Positions 8,808 to 18,630 are shown, numbered from the stretch's first letter. The stretch: 64,000 nt of DNA from JANSWY01 sp965243755 (GCA_965243755.1 CBDEVW010000002.1:310001-374000), one strand, 5' to 3'. Numbers and translations are program-made. Notes: a model not told the origin generated them from the sequence alone.

Positions 8808-10355
8808 ATGTTTTCATCTAGTGATTTAGAGCAAATTAAGAAAAGAGGCTCAGATGTCTCGACTGTAGAGCTGCAATTAGAAAGTTTTAAAAAAGGATTT
8901 CCCCCCTTAGAATTAGTAAGAGCGCCCAAACCAGGTGCCGGAATTACTGTTTTAAATGGTTCAGAAAAAAGTGAACTGGTTTCATATTATGATCAAAAAT
9001 CGGAGGAGATAGATATATTGAAGTTTGTACCGGCATCCGGTGCGGCAAGCAGAATGTTCAAGACCCTTTTTGCTTTTCTATCTGAATACGATGGATCTGA
9101 GGAAGCCTATGCAAAGTTGCAATCTAATAATGGCAAGGGTTCGGCATTTGAGTTTCTTAAGCACATCGACCAATTTGCATTCCACCAGGATCTCAAGGTA
9201 AAATATGAGCAAATTCATGGGACAAGCATGGAAGAAGCCCATGTGAAAAAGGAATACCATAAAATTGTAGAAGCGCTTCTTTCCTCAAATGGTCTCAATT
9301 ATGGAAAATTGCCAAAAGGACTATTGAAGTTTCATCAATATAACGATGGGGCAAGAACTCCGGTAGAAGAGCATTTGGTAGAAGGAGGAAACTATGCAAA
9401 TGGGAAAAACAACGTAGTGAAACTTCATTTTACCGTAAGCCCGGAACATCTGGATGCTTTTAAGTCTCACATTGAAGATGTGAAGAATCGTTATGAGACA
9501 ATGTTTGGAGTGACTTATGATATTTCTTATTCATTACAAAAAGCTTCCACTGATACCATAGCTGTTGATTTGAATAATGAACCCTTTAGAAATGAAGATG
9601 GATCTTTACTTTTCCGACCAGCGGGACATGGTGCGTTGTTAGAAAATCTGAATGAACAGGATGCAGATGTGGTTTTTGTTAAAAACATTGATAACGTAGT
9701 TCCAGATCACCTAAAGGCTACTACTTATGAATACAAAAAGGCATTGGCTGGCGTTTTACTTCAGACCCAGGAGCGTGTATTTGCCTATGCCTCAAATTTG
9801 CATAGTAATGATTTTTCAGACATTTCAGAGATAGAACAGTTCTTATTTGATGAATTACAGTTTTCAGATGATCATTATAAAACGCTTGACTCATCGGCTA
9901 AAAGATCCTATTTATATCAAAAGCTGAACAGACCAATCCGGGTTTGTGGAATGGTGAAAAATGAAGGGGATCCGGGAGGAGGACCATTCTTTGCCAAAAA
10001 TCCGGATGGATCGGTATCAGCACAAATTGCTGAAACCGCACAAATAGATCTTTCAAACCCAACTCAAAAAGCGATATTTGATCAGGCTACACATTTTAAT
10101 CCGGTGGATTTGGTTTGTGGGCTAAAGAATCACAAGGGAGAAAAGTTTGACTTACTCCAATTCCGGGATATGAATACTGGATTTATTACAGAAAAGTCTA
10201 AAGACGGCAAGGAACTAAAAGCCATGGAATTGCCAGGTTTGTGGAATGGTGCCATGTCCGACTGGACCACTATATTCGTTGAAGTACCAGTGATAACTTT
10301 TAATCCTGTAAAAGCAGTAAACGATTTATTGAAGACAGAACATCAAGGGCTTTAA
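8808..10355 (+). CDS. DUF4301 family protein
   Basis: A 515-residue soluble protein that I recognise as DUF4301, a family common in Bacteroidota and of unknown function. Near residue 75 it has FVPASGAASRMFK, which resembles the nucleotide-binding signature of nucleotidyltransferases, and near residue 380 a Gly-rich GDPGGGPFF. Nucleotidyltransferase-like activity is therefore an inference only. It is single, with its stop overlapping the convergent thiamine-binding gene by four bases. Confidence 0.85.
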   Translation: MFSSSDLEQIKKRGSDVSTVELQLESFKKGFPPLELVRAPKPGAGITVLNGSEKSELVSYYDQKSEEIDILKFVPASGAASRMFKTLFAFLSEYDGSEEAYAKLQSNNGKGSAFEFLKHIDQFAFHQDLKVKYEQIHGTSMEEAHVKKEYHKIVEALLSSNGLNYGKLPKGLLKFHQYNDGARTPVEEHLVEGGNYANGKNNVVKLHFTVSPEHLDAFKSHIEDVKNRYETMFGVTYDISYSLQKASTDTIAVDLNNEPFRNEDGSLLFRPAGHGALLENLNEQDADVVFVKNIDNVVPDHLKATTYEYKKALAGVLLQTQERVFAYASNLHSNDFSDISEIEQFLFDELQFSDDHYKTLDSSAKRSYLYQKLNRPIRVCGMVKNEGDPGGGPFFAKNPDGSVSAQIAETAQIDLSNPTQKAIFDQATHFNPVDLVCGLKNHKGEKFDLLQFRDMNTGFITEKSKDGKELKAMELPGLWNGAMSDWTTIFVEVPVITFNPVKAVNDLLKTEHQGL

Positions 10356-10645
10356 TTCCGGAATTTTCTGACTTTAGATTCAATGGTGACGTCATTATTC
10401 TTTTTCACGTGAATTTGAATATTAAGAAGCAATTCATCAGCACCGGCCTCTAAAGAGGCCGTTTTTATTTTTTTGATGAGTGTGACCAATTCCTCATATT
10501 CACCTTCAAGGCTCGTGGAGAAAGGTCCTACTTCATAAGCTAGATTGCTACGCTTTATCTCATCAATAGCTCTGTCCACAATTGAGTAGCTGTCCGGGTG
10601 ATTAATTGGAACAACCTGCACAGCCATGTTTACTTTATTATTCAT
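10352..10645 (-). CDS. MTH1187/YkoF-type thiamine-binding protein
   Basis: A 97-residue ferredoxin-like-fold protein of the thiamine-binding DUF77 family. The pattern VNMAVQVVPI at the start, DRAIDEIKRSNLAYEVGPFSTSLEGEYEE split over the middle, and the closing IQIHVKK strand are typical. Members bind thiamine or related pyrimidines in the cytosol. I placed the start at ATG 10645; an in-frame ATG at 10663 would add MSFYIN. There are no neighbouring thiamine genes to confirm the role. Confidence 0.75.
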   Translation of the reverse strand: MNNKVNMAVQVVPINHPDSYSIVDRAIDEIKRSNLAYEVGPFSTSLEGEYEELVTLIKKIKTASLEAGADELLLNIQIHVKKNNDVTIESKVRKFRN

Positions 10646-10663
10646 ATTGATATAAAAAGACAA

Positions 10664-10998
10664 TTTTGATTAATTACAACTAGTTTAAATACTATAATGG
10701 GTTTCTAATTTAGCTCATGATCACTGTACCCCATGCATTTTTAAATGGTACCAATGTTAAAAAAATAATGGTAGATGGTATGCATATTTGCCATTCGGGT
10801 TTTATGATCATCATTCCATATATACCACCAATCAAAATGAGTTAATTTATCTAGCAAGGGGAATTTATATAATCAGTGATCCAATTTAATCTAGTCAGAC
10901 ATTTTGTCTGCACCAGAGTGGCCGCCTGCCAAAATTGCAGCAAACATCATGTTGGCATTTTGTTTGTTTTTTGCTGCTCATCAAAAAGAATTAGAGCT
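10664..10998. other. non-coding stretch upstream of the Hsp20-like gene
   Basis: No convincing gene. A frame open to the left from 10876 is in phase with the Hsp20-like gene but encodes a Cys/His-rich sequence unlike that family, so I treat it as leader. The leader contains the inverted pair GCAGCAAA (10938 region) and TTTGCTGC just before 10980, which could fold, about 20 bases ahead of the start codon. Confidence 0.4.
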
Positions 10999-11373
10999 AT
11001 GAAAATAGATAGAAATTTAACAGCTAAGTTAGGGCATGTGGCAAACATCACTAATACCATTGGAGGAGGTATGAGTATGAACCAACTAGGAGTGAAGGCC
11101 AAAGATGATCATTACTTGGTTTCACTAAAAGCTCCTGGTGTAAGTGTTGATTCATTTAAAGTTTCCGTAAATAATGGTAAACTGTTGGTACACCAAATGT
11201 TGAATTTACCTGGGTTGAAATCAATCCCGTTCCTGATCAATTTTATGGATATTCCTTTTGACGTCAATGTAGAAGGGATTTCGGCAGAATACACTTCAAG
11301 TGGATTGGAGATCATTTTACCATTCAACGAATTTGCAAACGGATATCATAGAGATATTAGAATCGAATACTAG
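10999..11373 (+). CDS. Hsp20/alpha-crystallin-like protein
   Basis: A 124-residue protein with the beta-sandwich pattern of small heat-shock proteins: DDHYLVSLKAPGVSVDSFKV, then NNGKLLVHQ, and the late strand YTSSGLEIILPF, which matches the family's final A-x-x-x-G-x-L motif in relaxed form. The usual GVL and C-terminal IxI tail are weak, so it is a divergent member and may not be a true chaperone. ATG 10999 was chosen because upstream codons have no family resemblance. It is convergent with the next gene, eight bases apart. Confidence 0.65.
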   Translation: MKIDRNLTAKLGHVANITNTIGGGMSMNQLGVKAKDDHYLVSLKAPGVSVDSFKVSVNNGKLLVHQMLNLPGLKSIPFLINFMDIPFDVNVEGISAEYTSSGLEIILPFNEFANGYHRDIRIEY

Positions 11374-11380
11374 GAAACAC

Positions 11381-11845
11381 TTATTGCTTAAGCATATGAA
11401 GCAACAAAGTGGTGAGTGTGTCTTTATTGAGTTTGTTTAAGTATTTCCTTAGTCCCTGAAGATCATCTTTACTCAGGAACTTTTCTATTTCTGTTCCAAC
11501 ATCTTCAGAAACAGCTTGCTTGATAACATTACTGATAGGTTGCTCCCCGTTTTTTACTGGAATACCAACTATTTCAATTTCGTCAATCAGGCTTTCGATT
11601 ATTTCTTTGCCTTTCTTTTTACAAGTCTCGATTGGTTTGTAGCCAGAGTGACTATCACGAAGCGCCCAACTGCTGTAATCAATTTTCAACTCATTGATCT
11701 GTTTAATCCTGGAATCGTTTTCGCCAAATATGCTGCTGAGCCTTGATTGTGCAGCACTTTTCCATGCTTCCAGGTCAAAATCCGGATCCTTCAATTTTTC
11801 TATTTGCTTTTGAAGTATGGCGATGTATTTCTCTTGCTTTTCCAT
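11381..11845 (-). CDS. hypothetical protein, 154 residues, helical
   Basis: A soluble protein with no signal peptide. The first part is helical with the pattern KLKDPDFDLEAWKSAAQ followed by LSSIFG and SSWALRDSHSGY, an arrangement I have seen as the N-terminal part of various uncharacterised proteins in accessory regions, but I can name no family. The C-terminal third has EKFLSKDDLQGLRKYLNKL. It is monocistronic, convergent with the Hsp20-like gene and divergent from an outer-membrane-type gene. No function is proposed. Confidence 0.7.
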   Translation of the reverse strand: MEKQEKYIAILQKQIEKLKDPDFDLEAWKSAAQSRLSSIFGENDSRIKQINELKIDYSSWALRDSHSGYKPIETCKKKGKEIIESLIDEIEIVGIPVKNGEQPISNVIKQAVSEDVGTEIEKFLSKDDLQGLRKYLNKLNKDTLTTLLLHMLKQ

Positions 11846-11994
11846 GGATAAGTCTAACGAACAATTGATTAAAAGATAGTATCAATTCACAATTACTTTA
11901 ATAATCTCCGTAGAATTTAAATTGACTTAAGATAATTTAAACTAAAATCTCTGGCTTCAATATTGAGAGTGATAATCAACCATAACAGCTTTAT

Positions 11995-12867
11995 ATGAAA
12001 AAGACAGTCAACATTTTTGTAACCTTATTTGCTTTTTTAATTGCCACAGCGCCGCTAGTTGCTCAGGACGAATCAAACATTACGAGAATAGAAACGAAAG
12101 ATGGCAGCATTTATCACGGAAAGATATTAAGTCAAAATAATGACACAATCCAATTTATAATTTCCGGAATTGGCAATGTTCGGATATTGAAATCAGATGT
12201 ACTGAGTATCAGTGACATCAGCTCTAATTTAAAGAATGATCGAAAGCTATGGAGCACAAGCCCGACAGCCTATAGTTACTTTCTTGCTCCAAACGGATAT
12301 AATTTAAACAAGGGTGAATTGAGATTCCAATCTAAAGCATTAGCAATTAATGAATTCGCAATTGGCGTAAGCGACCATTTTTCCATTAGTGCCGGATTGA
12401 TACCAACGTTTTTTTATTCTTTTCCCACTCCGGCTTGGGTGTCTCCCAAATTTTCCTTTTCTCTTTTAAACAATAAAATCAACATTGCCGCAGGTGGAAT
12501 TTTTGGGTCTATCCTGGGATTGGAAGATGCTGGTTTTAACATACTATTCAGCGCTGTTTCTTTGGGCTCCATAGATAGAAATGTATCTGTTTCAGTAGGA
12601 TGGAGCTTTTCCAGAAATGGTTTCTCCCGTTCGGCGATACTAAATTTTGGTACAATGTACAGACTTGGGCCGAGATTTTATTTAGTTGGTGAATTGTCAA
12701 ATATTCAGGAAATATATTCTCCGATCAACCTTTTGACACTAGGTGGTCGAAGCATAATCAACAGGTCTTCCATTGATTATGGATTATTGTTTTTGCAATC
12801 TGGTTTTGCACTTGTGCCACTACCATGGCTTGGCCTGAACATACCGCTTACCAAACCCAAAGGTTAA
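11995..12867 (+). CDS. exported outer-membrane-barrel-like protein
   Basis: A 290-residue protein with a signal peptide (residues 1-23, ending PLVAQ). Residues 29-70 form a small beta-rich module with KDGSIYHGKILSQNNDTI and VRILKSDVLSIS, resembling repeats that read as nucleic-acid-like SH3 barrels in other exported proteins. The rest alternates hydrophobic and polar residues with many Gly, Phe and Tyr, as in an outer-membrane beta barrel. The function is unknown. Its stop overlaps the convergent recG stop by four bases. Confidence 0.75.
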   Translation: MKKTVNIFVTLFAFLIATAPLVAQDESNITRIETKDGSIYHGKILSQNNDTIQFIISGIGNVRILKSDVLSISDISSNLKNDRKLWSTSPTAYSYFLAPNGYNLNKGELRFQSKALAINEFAIGVSDHFSISAGLIPTFFYSFPTPAWVSPKFSFSLLNNKINIAAGGIFGSILGLEDAGFNILFSAVSLGSIDRNVSVSVGWSFSRNGFSRSAILNFGTMYRLGPRFYLVGELSNIQEIYSPINLLTLGGRSIINRSSIDYGLLFLQSGFALVPLPWLGLNIPLTKPKG

Positions 12868-14957
12868 CTGATTCGGGACCAATTGACCTCAGATTTCTTC
12901 AGCTTTGCCAGCTGCATTTTAATAGGTCGGTTTTTCTCGGAAATTAATTCAGGATCTTCTTCCAAAGTTTCTTTAGCACATTCACGGGCAATTTGCAATA
13001 TGGGTCCGTCTTTTGCCAAATCGGAAACCAGCAGGTCTGCTATACCACTTTGTTGAGTACCCATGATATCGCCAGGTCCTCTCAATTGCAGGTCCGCTTC
13101 AGCGATTTCAAACCCGTCATTAGTTCTCACCATTGTGTCTATTCTAATTCGTGCTTCCTTGGAAAGCTTAAAATCACTCATTAATATACAATATGATTGA
13201 TCAGCTCCTCGCCCTACCCGGCCCCTTAACTGATGAAGCTGCGAAAGGCCAAATTTTTCTGCATTCTCTATCACCATGACCGTAGCATTCGGAACATTCA
13301 CCCCTACTTCAATCACAGTTGTGGCAACCATGATTTTAGTTTCACCTTTTACAAACCGCTTCATCTCATAGTCTTTGTCCTGTGGCTTCATTCTGCCATG
13401 CAAAATGCCAATGGGAATATTTGGAAACCCTCTGCTTATGCTTTCATAGCCATCCATCAGGTCTTTGTAATCTAATTTTTCTGATTCTTCGATCAGCGGA
13501 TAAACAACGTACACTTGCCGGCCCAATTTGATTTGTTCAGCAATAAAACCAAATGCTTTCAACCTATTGGTATCAAAGAAATGAATGGTTTTAATTGGCT
13601 TTCTTCCTGCAGGGAGCTCATCAATAACAGAAATATCAAGGTCACCGTAGAGTGTCATTGCCAATGTACGAGGAATGGGTGTAGCAGTCATTACCAATAC
13701 ATGAGGAAATACATTTTTGTTTTTTTGCCAAAGTTTTGCGCGCTGTGCAACTCCAAACCGATGTTGCTCATCAATAATTGCCAGGCCGAGGTTTTTAAAT
13801 TTTACTTTTTCTTCCAGTAATGCATGTGTCCCCACCAATATATTCAGTTCGCCACTTTCCAGTTCTGAATGAATAGAATCGCGTTCCGATTTTTTACTTG
13901 ATCCAGTGAGCCGCCTTATTGTCAGTCCCAGAGAATCACAAAATACTTTTAGTCCATTAAAATGCTGCTCAGCCAGAATTTCGGTTGGTGCCATTAAAGC
14001 TACCTGGGCAGAACTACTAATGGCCAAAAGCCCACATATAAACGCAACTATTGTTTTGCCACTCCCTACATCACCCTGGACCAGGCGGTTCATCTGTTGA
14101 CCGGATTTCAAATCCCGATATACCTCTTTGATCACACGTTTTTGGGCATTTGTTAGATCAAAAGGAAGGTGGTTGTTATAAAATTCTGTTACCAGGCTTG
14201 AGTCATTAAAAATTGCCCCCTTGAATTTATCCAATCGTGCAACTTTCATTTTCAGCAGCTTGAGCTGAACAAAAAACAGCTCTTCAAATTTTAGTCGGTA
14301 TTGCGCCAGCTGTAATGTTTTTGCATCAGTGGGGAAGTGAATAAAAACCACTGCTCGCTTTTTATCCATTAGCTTATACCGATTGATAATTTCTAATGGA
14401 AGAGTTTCATTTATGTGATTAACTGCGCTTACTAAAAGCGTTCTTTGAAATTTTGAAATGGCCCGGCTATCTATGAATTTTTTCTTGAGTTTTTCAGAAG
14501 TGTTGTACACCGGAGAGAGATAACTGGCTTTCTCGTTTTTGGTAGTCAATACCTCTATTTCAGGATGTGTGATATTGATTTTGCTTCCAAACCTGCTAGG
14601 TTTACCATAAACAACATACTCAATACCGGGTTTTATTTTATTCGTTATCCAGTTAATTCCCTGAAACCATACTAACTCGATAGACGAAGTACCATCAGTA
14701 AAATGGCCAACTAATCTTTTCTTCCTTCCCCCTCCGACTAACTCAAACCGCTTAATCTTCCCCTTCACCTGAACATTGGGCAAGGTATCATCTAGTTCAC
14801 TAAGCTGATAAAACCTGGTTCTATCTTCATATCTAAATGGATAATGTTGGATTAAATCGCCATATGTAAAAATGCCGAGCTCTTTGTTGATCAGAGCAGC
14901 CTTTTGGGGACCGATTCCTTTTAGAAATTCAATTTTGGTATCAAAAAATCCTGACAT
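12864..14957 (-). CDS. recG: ATP-dependent DNA helicase RecG
   Basis: A 697-residue fork-remodelling helicase. The N-terminal wedge/OB domain begins FLKGIGPQKAALINKE; the helicase core has Walker A GDVGSGKT near residue 296, DEQHRFG near 397, TATPIPRTLA, and motif VI QLRGRVGRG; a C-terminal GPGDIMGTQQSG stretch closes the family signature. I chose ATG 14957 because the family starts at this point; an upstream ATG at 14981 would add eight residues. It is the last gene of the mutY-ssb-gldE-gldD-recG run. Confidence 0.97.
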   Translation of the reverse strand: MSGFFDTKIEFLKGIGPQKAALINKELGIFTYGDLIQHYPFRYEDRTRFYQLSELDDTLPNVQVKGKIKRFELVGGGRKKRLVGHFTDGTSSIELVWFQGINWITNKIKPGIEYVVYGKPSRFGSKINITHPEIEVLTTKNEKASYLSPVYNTSEKLKKKFIDSRAISKFQRTLLVSAVNHINETLPLEIINRYKLMDKKRAVVFIHFPTDAKTLQLAQYRLKFEELFFVQLKLLKMKVARLDKFKGAIFNDSSLVTEFYNNHLPFDLTNAQKRVIKEVYRDLKSGQQMNRLVQGDVGSGKTIVAFICGLLAISSSAQVALMAPTEILAEQHFNGLKVFCDSLGLTIRRLTGSSKKSERDSIHSELESGELNILVGTHALLEEKVKFKNLGLAIIDEQHRFGVAQRAKLWQKNKNVFPHVLVMTATPIPRTLAMTLYGDLDISVIDELPAGRKPIKTIHFFDTNRLKAFGFIAEQIKLGRQVYVVYPLIEESEKLDYKDLMDGYESISRGFPNIPIGILHGRMKPQDKDYEMKRFVKGETKIMVATTVIEVGVNVPNATVMVIENAEKFGLSQLHQLRGRVGRGADQSYCILMSDFKLSKEARIRIDTMVRTNDGFEIAEADLQLRGPGDIMGTQQSGIADLLVSDLAKDGPILQIARECAKETLEEDPELISEKNRPIKMQLAKLKKSEVNWSRIS

Positions 14958-15022
14958 AGTTGCGAGCAGGCAAATTAACAAATGGTTGACCCAAAAGTAG
15001 TATCACAGGGGAAAATATAAAA

Positions 15023-15598
15023 CTATCTCCACTCCAGGGTATTCAACAAATGTATCATGTCTGTTTTCACATAGTCGATAACAGGACGTAATGAATCGTT
15101 CTTAGTAGCTGTCTTAAAGTAAAGTGCTCCTCTTAAAAAATTATGTGTAGAATCTGTGACATGAAATTGAAATTGACTAGGTACTTCACCTTCAAGCTCA
15201 GTTACTGATGCGACATTTCCATTTGGCAATTGCAAAATGCTTTCCTCCATGGCATATGCTTTCACATTATGCTGTGATGTTAGCCGATAGGAATCTGAAA
15301 GATACTCCTCGGATAATTCTTTTTGGTTACGGATTGGCTTATAAGTTATTTCTACATCGGCATCAAAATATGGATAATACAGCTCAATCCAATATCGCTC
15401 ACTTATCCAGCTTGAGTCTCTTAATAACCTTGCATGTTTAGAGTATTCGAAAGAGTAGGGAAAACTATCGGGTAATATTTGATATTCAAATTCTGGTAAA
15501 TCAATTCGGTTGTAGCCCTTTGGTTTGGGCAGGTAATCCGTGTTGCAAGAATAAATGATTAAAACCAGTGTGAATAAGAAGACTACTTGTTTTCGCAT
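15023..15598 (-). CDS. gldD: gliding motility lipoprotein GldD
   Basis: A 191-residue lipoprotein with lipobox IIYSC (Cys18). Right after it comes the family hallmark YLPKPKGYNRIDLP, then YSFEYSK, VEITYKP and the late FHVTDSTHNFLRGALYF and DMIHLLNTLEWR. GldD is required for gliding and for type IX secretion in Flavobacterium; its exact activity is not known. It follows gldE by 13 bases, the same order as in other Bacteroidota. Confidence 0.93.
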   Translation of the reverse strand: MRKQVVFLFTLVLIIYSCNTDYLPKPKGYNRIDLPEFEYQILPDSFPYSFEYSKHARLLRDSSWISERYWIELYYPYFDADVEITYKPIRNQKELSEEYLSDSYRLTSQHNVKAYAMEESILQLPNGNVASVTELEGEVPSQFQFHVTDSTHNFLRGALYFKTATKNDSLRPVIDYVKTDMIHLLNTLEWR

Positions 15599-15611
15599 AA
15601 ATTTTCTGGAC

Positions 15612-16946
15612 TTAAACTTTTGCCTGAGGAGTAATGTAAACCCTAACGCGCTTTATTCTTTTTTGGTCTACTGCAACTATGGTAAAAACAAACCTATCAA
15701 ATTTGATCTTTTCACCGGCATTTGGAATTTTAGAATTCAATTCCAGTAATAAACCCCCCAGCGATTCGCTTTCTCCTTTTATTTGTTCGAATTCCGTTTG
15801 GTCAATATCTATGATCTTGCAAAAATCATTAAGGCTGGTTTTGCCTTCGAATATGTATGTGTTACTGTCTAGTTTATTATAGGCAACTTCACTGTCCTCA
15901 TCGAATTCATCATTTATTTCACCTACGATCTCTTCTATGATGTCTTCCATGGTGACAAGGCCAGATGTACCTCCATATTCGTCAACAACAATAGCCATGT
16001 GTACATGTTTTTCCTGAAAGTCTTTGAAAAGGTCATCAATTTTCTTGCTTTCAGGAACAAAGAAGCCTGGCCTGAGCAATTCCTGCCATCTGAAGTCTTC
16101 CTCCAAATCCACATGCGGCAGCAGATCCTTTACGTACAAGATTCCCTCTATTTTGTCGATGGTCTCACTGTATACAGGAATTCGGGAGAATCCATTTTTA
16201 TTGATTTGATCCATCAGCGCATGAAAGTCAGCACTAATTTCGATTGCAGTAATGTCCATTCTGGACTTCATTACCTGCTTCACTGATAGTGTTCCAAAAT
16301 TTACAATACCCTTTAAGATGTCTTTTTCCTCTTTGGTTGAGGATTCTTCGTCGGTGGTGATTTCTAATGCCTGATGTAATTCTTCAACGCTAACATTATA
16401 ACCTTTTCGCTCTACCCGTTTTTCAATGACGTTGCTGATGCTCATGAGGAACCAGCTCACTGGTTTCAACAAGGCATAGAAAAACTTTAAGAAGCCAGCC
16501 ATTAATCTCGCAAAGCCAATTCCATTATGGCTGGCGTAGACCTTTGGAATTATTTCTCCTACGAAAATAATGATGATAGTCGTGGATAAAATGAGGACGG
16601 TATAGGCAAGTCCAGAGGGGTCCGTGGTTCCTAATAACTGCCATGTCACATAAGTGGAAATTGTAACAATCGAGATATTTATCAAATTATTAAGAATAAG
16701 AATAGTAGCGAGTAAACGGTGTGGGTGGGTGATTAAACTCAATACCCGCTGATCCTGTACGGAACCCGATTCCTCACATTCTTTCAACTCTTCTGGTTTC
16801 AACGAAAAGTAAGCCACCTCAGAGCCAGAAACCAATCCAGATAATATAAGCAGAATAATGATCACAATTCCATCCATAAGGACGGAGGACCATTCCATTG
16901 TCGCTAGTAAAACCGTCGGGAGGGGATCGTCTATACTTGTTTCCAA
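15612..16946 (-). CDS. gldE: gliding motility-associated protein GldE (CorC/HlyC family)
   Basis: A 444-residue inner-membrane protein with an N-terminal DUF21 region of four hydrophobic segments (about residues 20-165), a CBS pair (about 205-330, including MKSRMDITAIE, RIPVYSE and GTSGLVTMEDIIEEIVGEI), and a C-terminal CorC/HlyC transporter-associated domain ending near FDRFVFTIV. Such proteins are related to divalent-cation transporters. The link to gliding rests on its position between ssb and gldD and on the overlap of GldE and GldD roles in Flavobacterium. Confidence 0.92.
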   Translation of the reverse strand: METSIDDPLPTVLLATMEWSSVLMDGIVIIILLILSGLVSGSEVAYFSLKPEELKECEESGSVQDQRVLSLITHPHRLLATILILNNLINISIVTISTYVTWQLLGTTDPSGLAYTVLILSTTIIIIFVGEIIPKVYASHNGIGFARLMAGFLKFFYALLKPVSWFLMSISNVIEKRVERKGYNVSVEELHQALEITTDEESSTKEEKDILKGIVNFGTLSVKQVMKSRMDITAIEISADFHALMDQINKNGFSRIPVYSETIDKIEGILYVKDLLPHVDLEEDFRWQELLRPGFFVPESKKIDDLFKDFQEKHVHMAIVVDEYGGTSGLVTMEDIIEEIVGEINDEFDEDSEVAYNKLDSNTYIFEGKTSLNDFCKIIDIDQTEFEQIKGESESLGGLLLELNSKIPNAGEKIKFDRFVFTIVAVDQKRIKRVRVYITPQAKV

Positions 16947-16969
16947 AAAATTGTTGTTAGTTCAACATC

Positions 16970-17440
16970 TTAAAACGGAAGGTCATCTATATCCGTATCC
17001 GGTGAATCTGTTGACCCACTACTTACGGGAGTTTCCGTGGCTGCTACCTGAGAAGACTGAGCGAAACCGGAATCTGAGCTTCCATATGCACCGCTATCTC
17101 CGTCAGAAGGTCTGCCACCGACTAAGGTCATTTCTCTTCCAACCACTTCTGTTACATATCTCTTGATACCATCTTTGTCATCATAAGACCTGGAAGTTAG
17201 TTTGCCCTCAATGTAAACCTGATTTCCTTTTTTCAGGTATTTTTCAGCTATTTCGGCCAATGGCGTCCACAACACAACGTTGTGCCATTCTGTTTTCGTA
17301 ACTCTTTCGCCTTCCCGTGTTTTGTAAGTTTCACTGGTGGCCATAGGGAAATTCACTACCGCACGACCATTTTCCAGATGTCTTATCTCTGGATCTCTTC
17401 CCAAATTCCCAAGTAGAATTACTTTATTTACTCCTGCCAT
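16970..17440 (-). CDS. ssb: single-stranded DNA-binding protein
   Basis: A 156-residue SSB. The OB fold occupies residues 1-110, with GVNKVILLGNLGRDPEIR, FPMATSE, TEWHNVVLW and GNQVYIEGKL. A Ser/Gly/Asp-rich linker leads to the acidic tip DTDIDDLPF that recruits repair and replication proteins. It lies ten bases after mutY and 23 before gldE, suggesting one transcript. Confidence 0.97.
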   Translation of the reverse strand: MAGVNKVILLGNLGRDPEIRHLENGRAVVNFPMATSETYKTREGERVTKTEWHNVVLWTPLAEIAEKYLKKGNQVYIEGKLTSRSYDDKDGIKRYVTEVVGREMTLVGGRPSDGDSGAYGSSDSGFAQSSQVAATETPVSSGSTDSPDTDIDDLPF

Positions 17441-17450
17441 TGATCTGTCT

Positions 17451-18563
17451 TTAAATTAAATCTAACGAAAAAAAATGTTCCTTCAAATAGTTATCTATCA
17501 GCTTAGGTTTGGGCAAATTTAGTATTTCATTTTCATTGAAAGCTTCCATCTCACTTAAAAGTTCGCTAAATGGCTCAAAGTCCTGTATTTCTACAACTAC
17601 AAAGGTGGCGTTTATTCTTTGGTGGGTCAAAACATGTCTATATTCCGACGAACTGTCCAGTATGACCAAACTTTCAATTTGTTTTTCAGAGAAGAGCTCT
17701 TCCAGGCTACCCTTATGACCTTCGATGAGATGGAAATCGAATAGCCCTTCCCAAATATCTTTCCCGGTTCGCTGTTTCATGTAGATCCGCTGTTGATAAA
17801 GGAAAATGATATATTGGAAGGACCTGTTTTTAATTTTGACCTTTTTAGTTTTCACAGGTAATTCACTTTGCAGGTCCAGTTGATTGGCAATACACTCATC
17901 TGAAAATATACAATCATCACATTTCGGTTTTTTGGGAGTACAGTGGAGTGCACCAAATTCCATCAAACCCTGATTAAAATCGTCTGGGTTTTTTGCCGGG
18001 ATAAGTTTTCTAAGCAAATTTTGAAAAGTACCCCGGGTTTTGGAGTCCGAAATGTCCTCATTGATATCAAAATATCGGGCGATCACTCGAAAGACATTGC
18101 CATCGATCACGGGTTCGGGAATTTTGAAAGCGATAGACCCTATAGCCGCAGCGGTATAATCTCCTATCCCCTTCAGGGACTTTAGTGTTTTTATGTCTGC
18201 AGGAAATACTCCGTTATACTTTTCAACTACGGTTTTAGCACATTGATGTAGGTTTCTGGCCCTGCTATAATAACCAAGCCCCTGCCAAAGTCTGAGGACT
18301 TCCACTTCAGGAGCGTTTGCTAAATCAAAGATGGAGGGATATTGTTCTGTAAATTTCAGATAGTAAGGCAAACCCTGATCTACACGGGTTTGCTGAAGAA
18401 TAATTTCCGAAAGCCAAATATGGTATGGGTCCGAAGAGTCTCTCCATGGCAGTTCTCGCTTGTTTAGGTGATACCACCTGATCAGTTTTTTACTGAAGGC
18501 ACTTTGATTAATATTCAATTCTTCGATTTTATTTCTAATAAGACTTTTTTTATTTACAACCAC
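17451..18563 (-). CDS. mutY: A/G-specific adenine glycosylase MutY
   Basis: A 370-residue base-excision repair glycosylase that removes A opposite 8-oxoG. Visible are the catalytic Glu53 in LSEIILQQTR, the helix-hairpin-helix LKGIGDYTAAAIGS, catalytic Asp154 in PVIDGNVFRV, the 4Fe-4S cluster ligands Cys208, Cys215, Cys218 and Cys224, and a C-terminal NUDIX-like domain that recognises 8-oxoG. It is the first gene of the minus-strand operon and is divergent from the HU gene. Confidence 0.97.
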   Translation of the reverse strand: MVVNKKSLIRNKIEELNINQSAFSKKLIRWYHLNKRELPWRDSSDPYHIWLSEIILQQTRVDQGLPYYLKFTEQYPSIFDLANAPEVEVLRLWQGLGYYSRARNLHQCAKTVVEKYNGVFPADIKTLKSLKGIGDYTAAAIGSIAFKIPEPVIDGNVFRVIARYFDINEDISDSKTRGTFQNLLRKLIPAKNPDDFNQGLMEFGALHCTPKKPKCDDCIFSDECIANQLDLQSELPVKTKKVKIKNRSFQYIIFLYQQRIYMKQRTGKDIWEGLFDFHLIEGHKGSLEELFSEKQIESLVILDSSSEYRHVLTHQRINATFVVVEIQDFEPFSELLSEMEAFNENEILNLPKPKLIDNYLKEHFFSLDLI

Positions 18564-18568
18564 ATTCT

Positions 18569-18576
18569 TAACTTTG
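18569..18576 (+). promoter_or_regulatory. candidate -7 element of the HU gene
   Basis: TAACTTTG fits TAnnTTTG exactly and lies 54 bases before the GTG start. The -33 region is T-rich without a clear TTG. Confidence 0.45.
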
Positions 18577-18630
18577 GGCGCTGAAATCAGATTTTGACGC
18601 TAAACCGTTAACAATTAAACACTTAATGTT

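Noticed and set aside
10876..10998. An upstream extension of the Hsp20-like gene in the same frame
   Set aside because: The residues are Cys- and His-rich with no resemblance to the family, and ATG 10999 gives the usual length.
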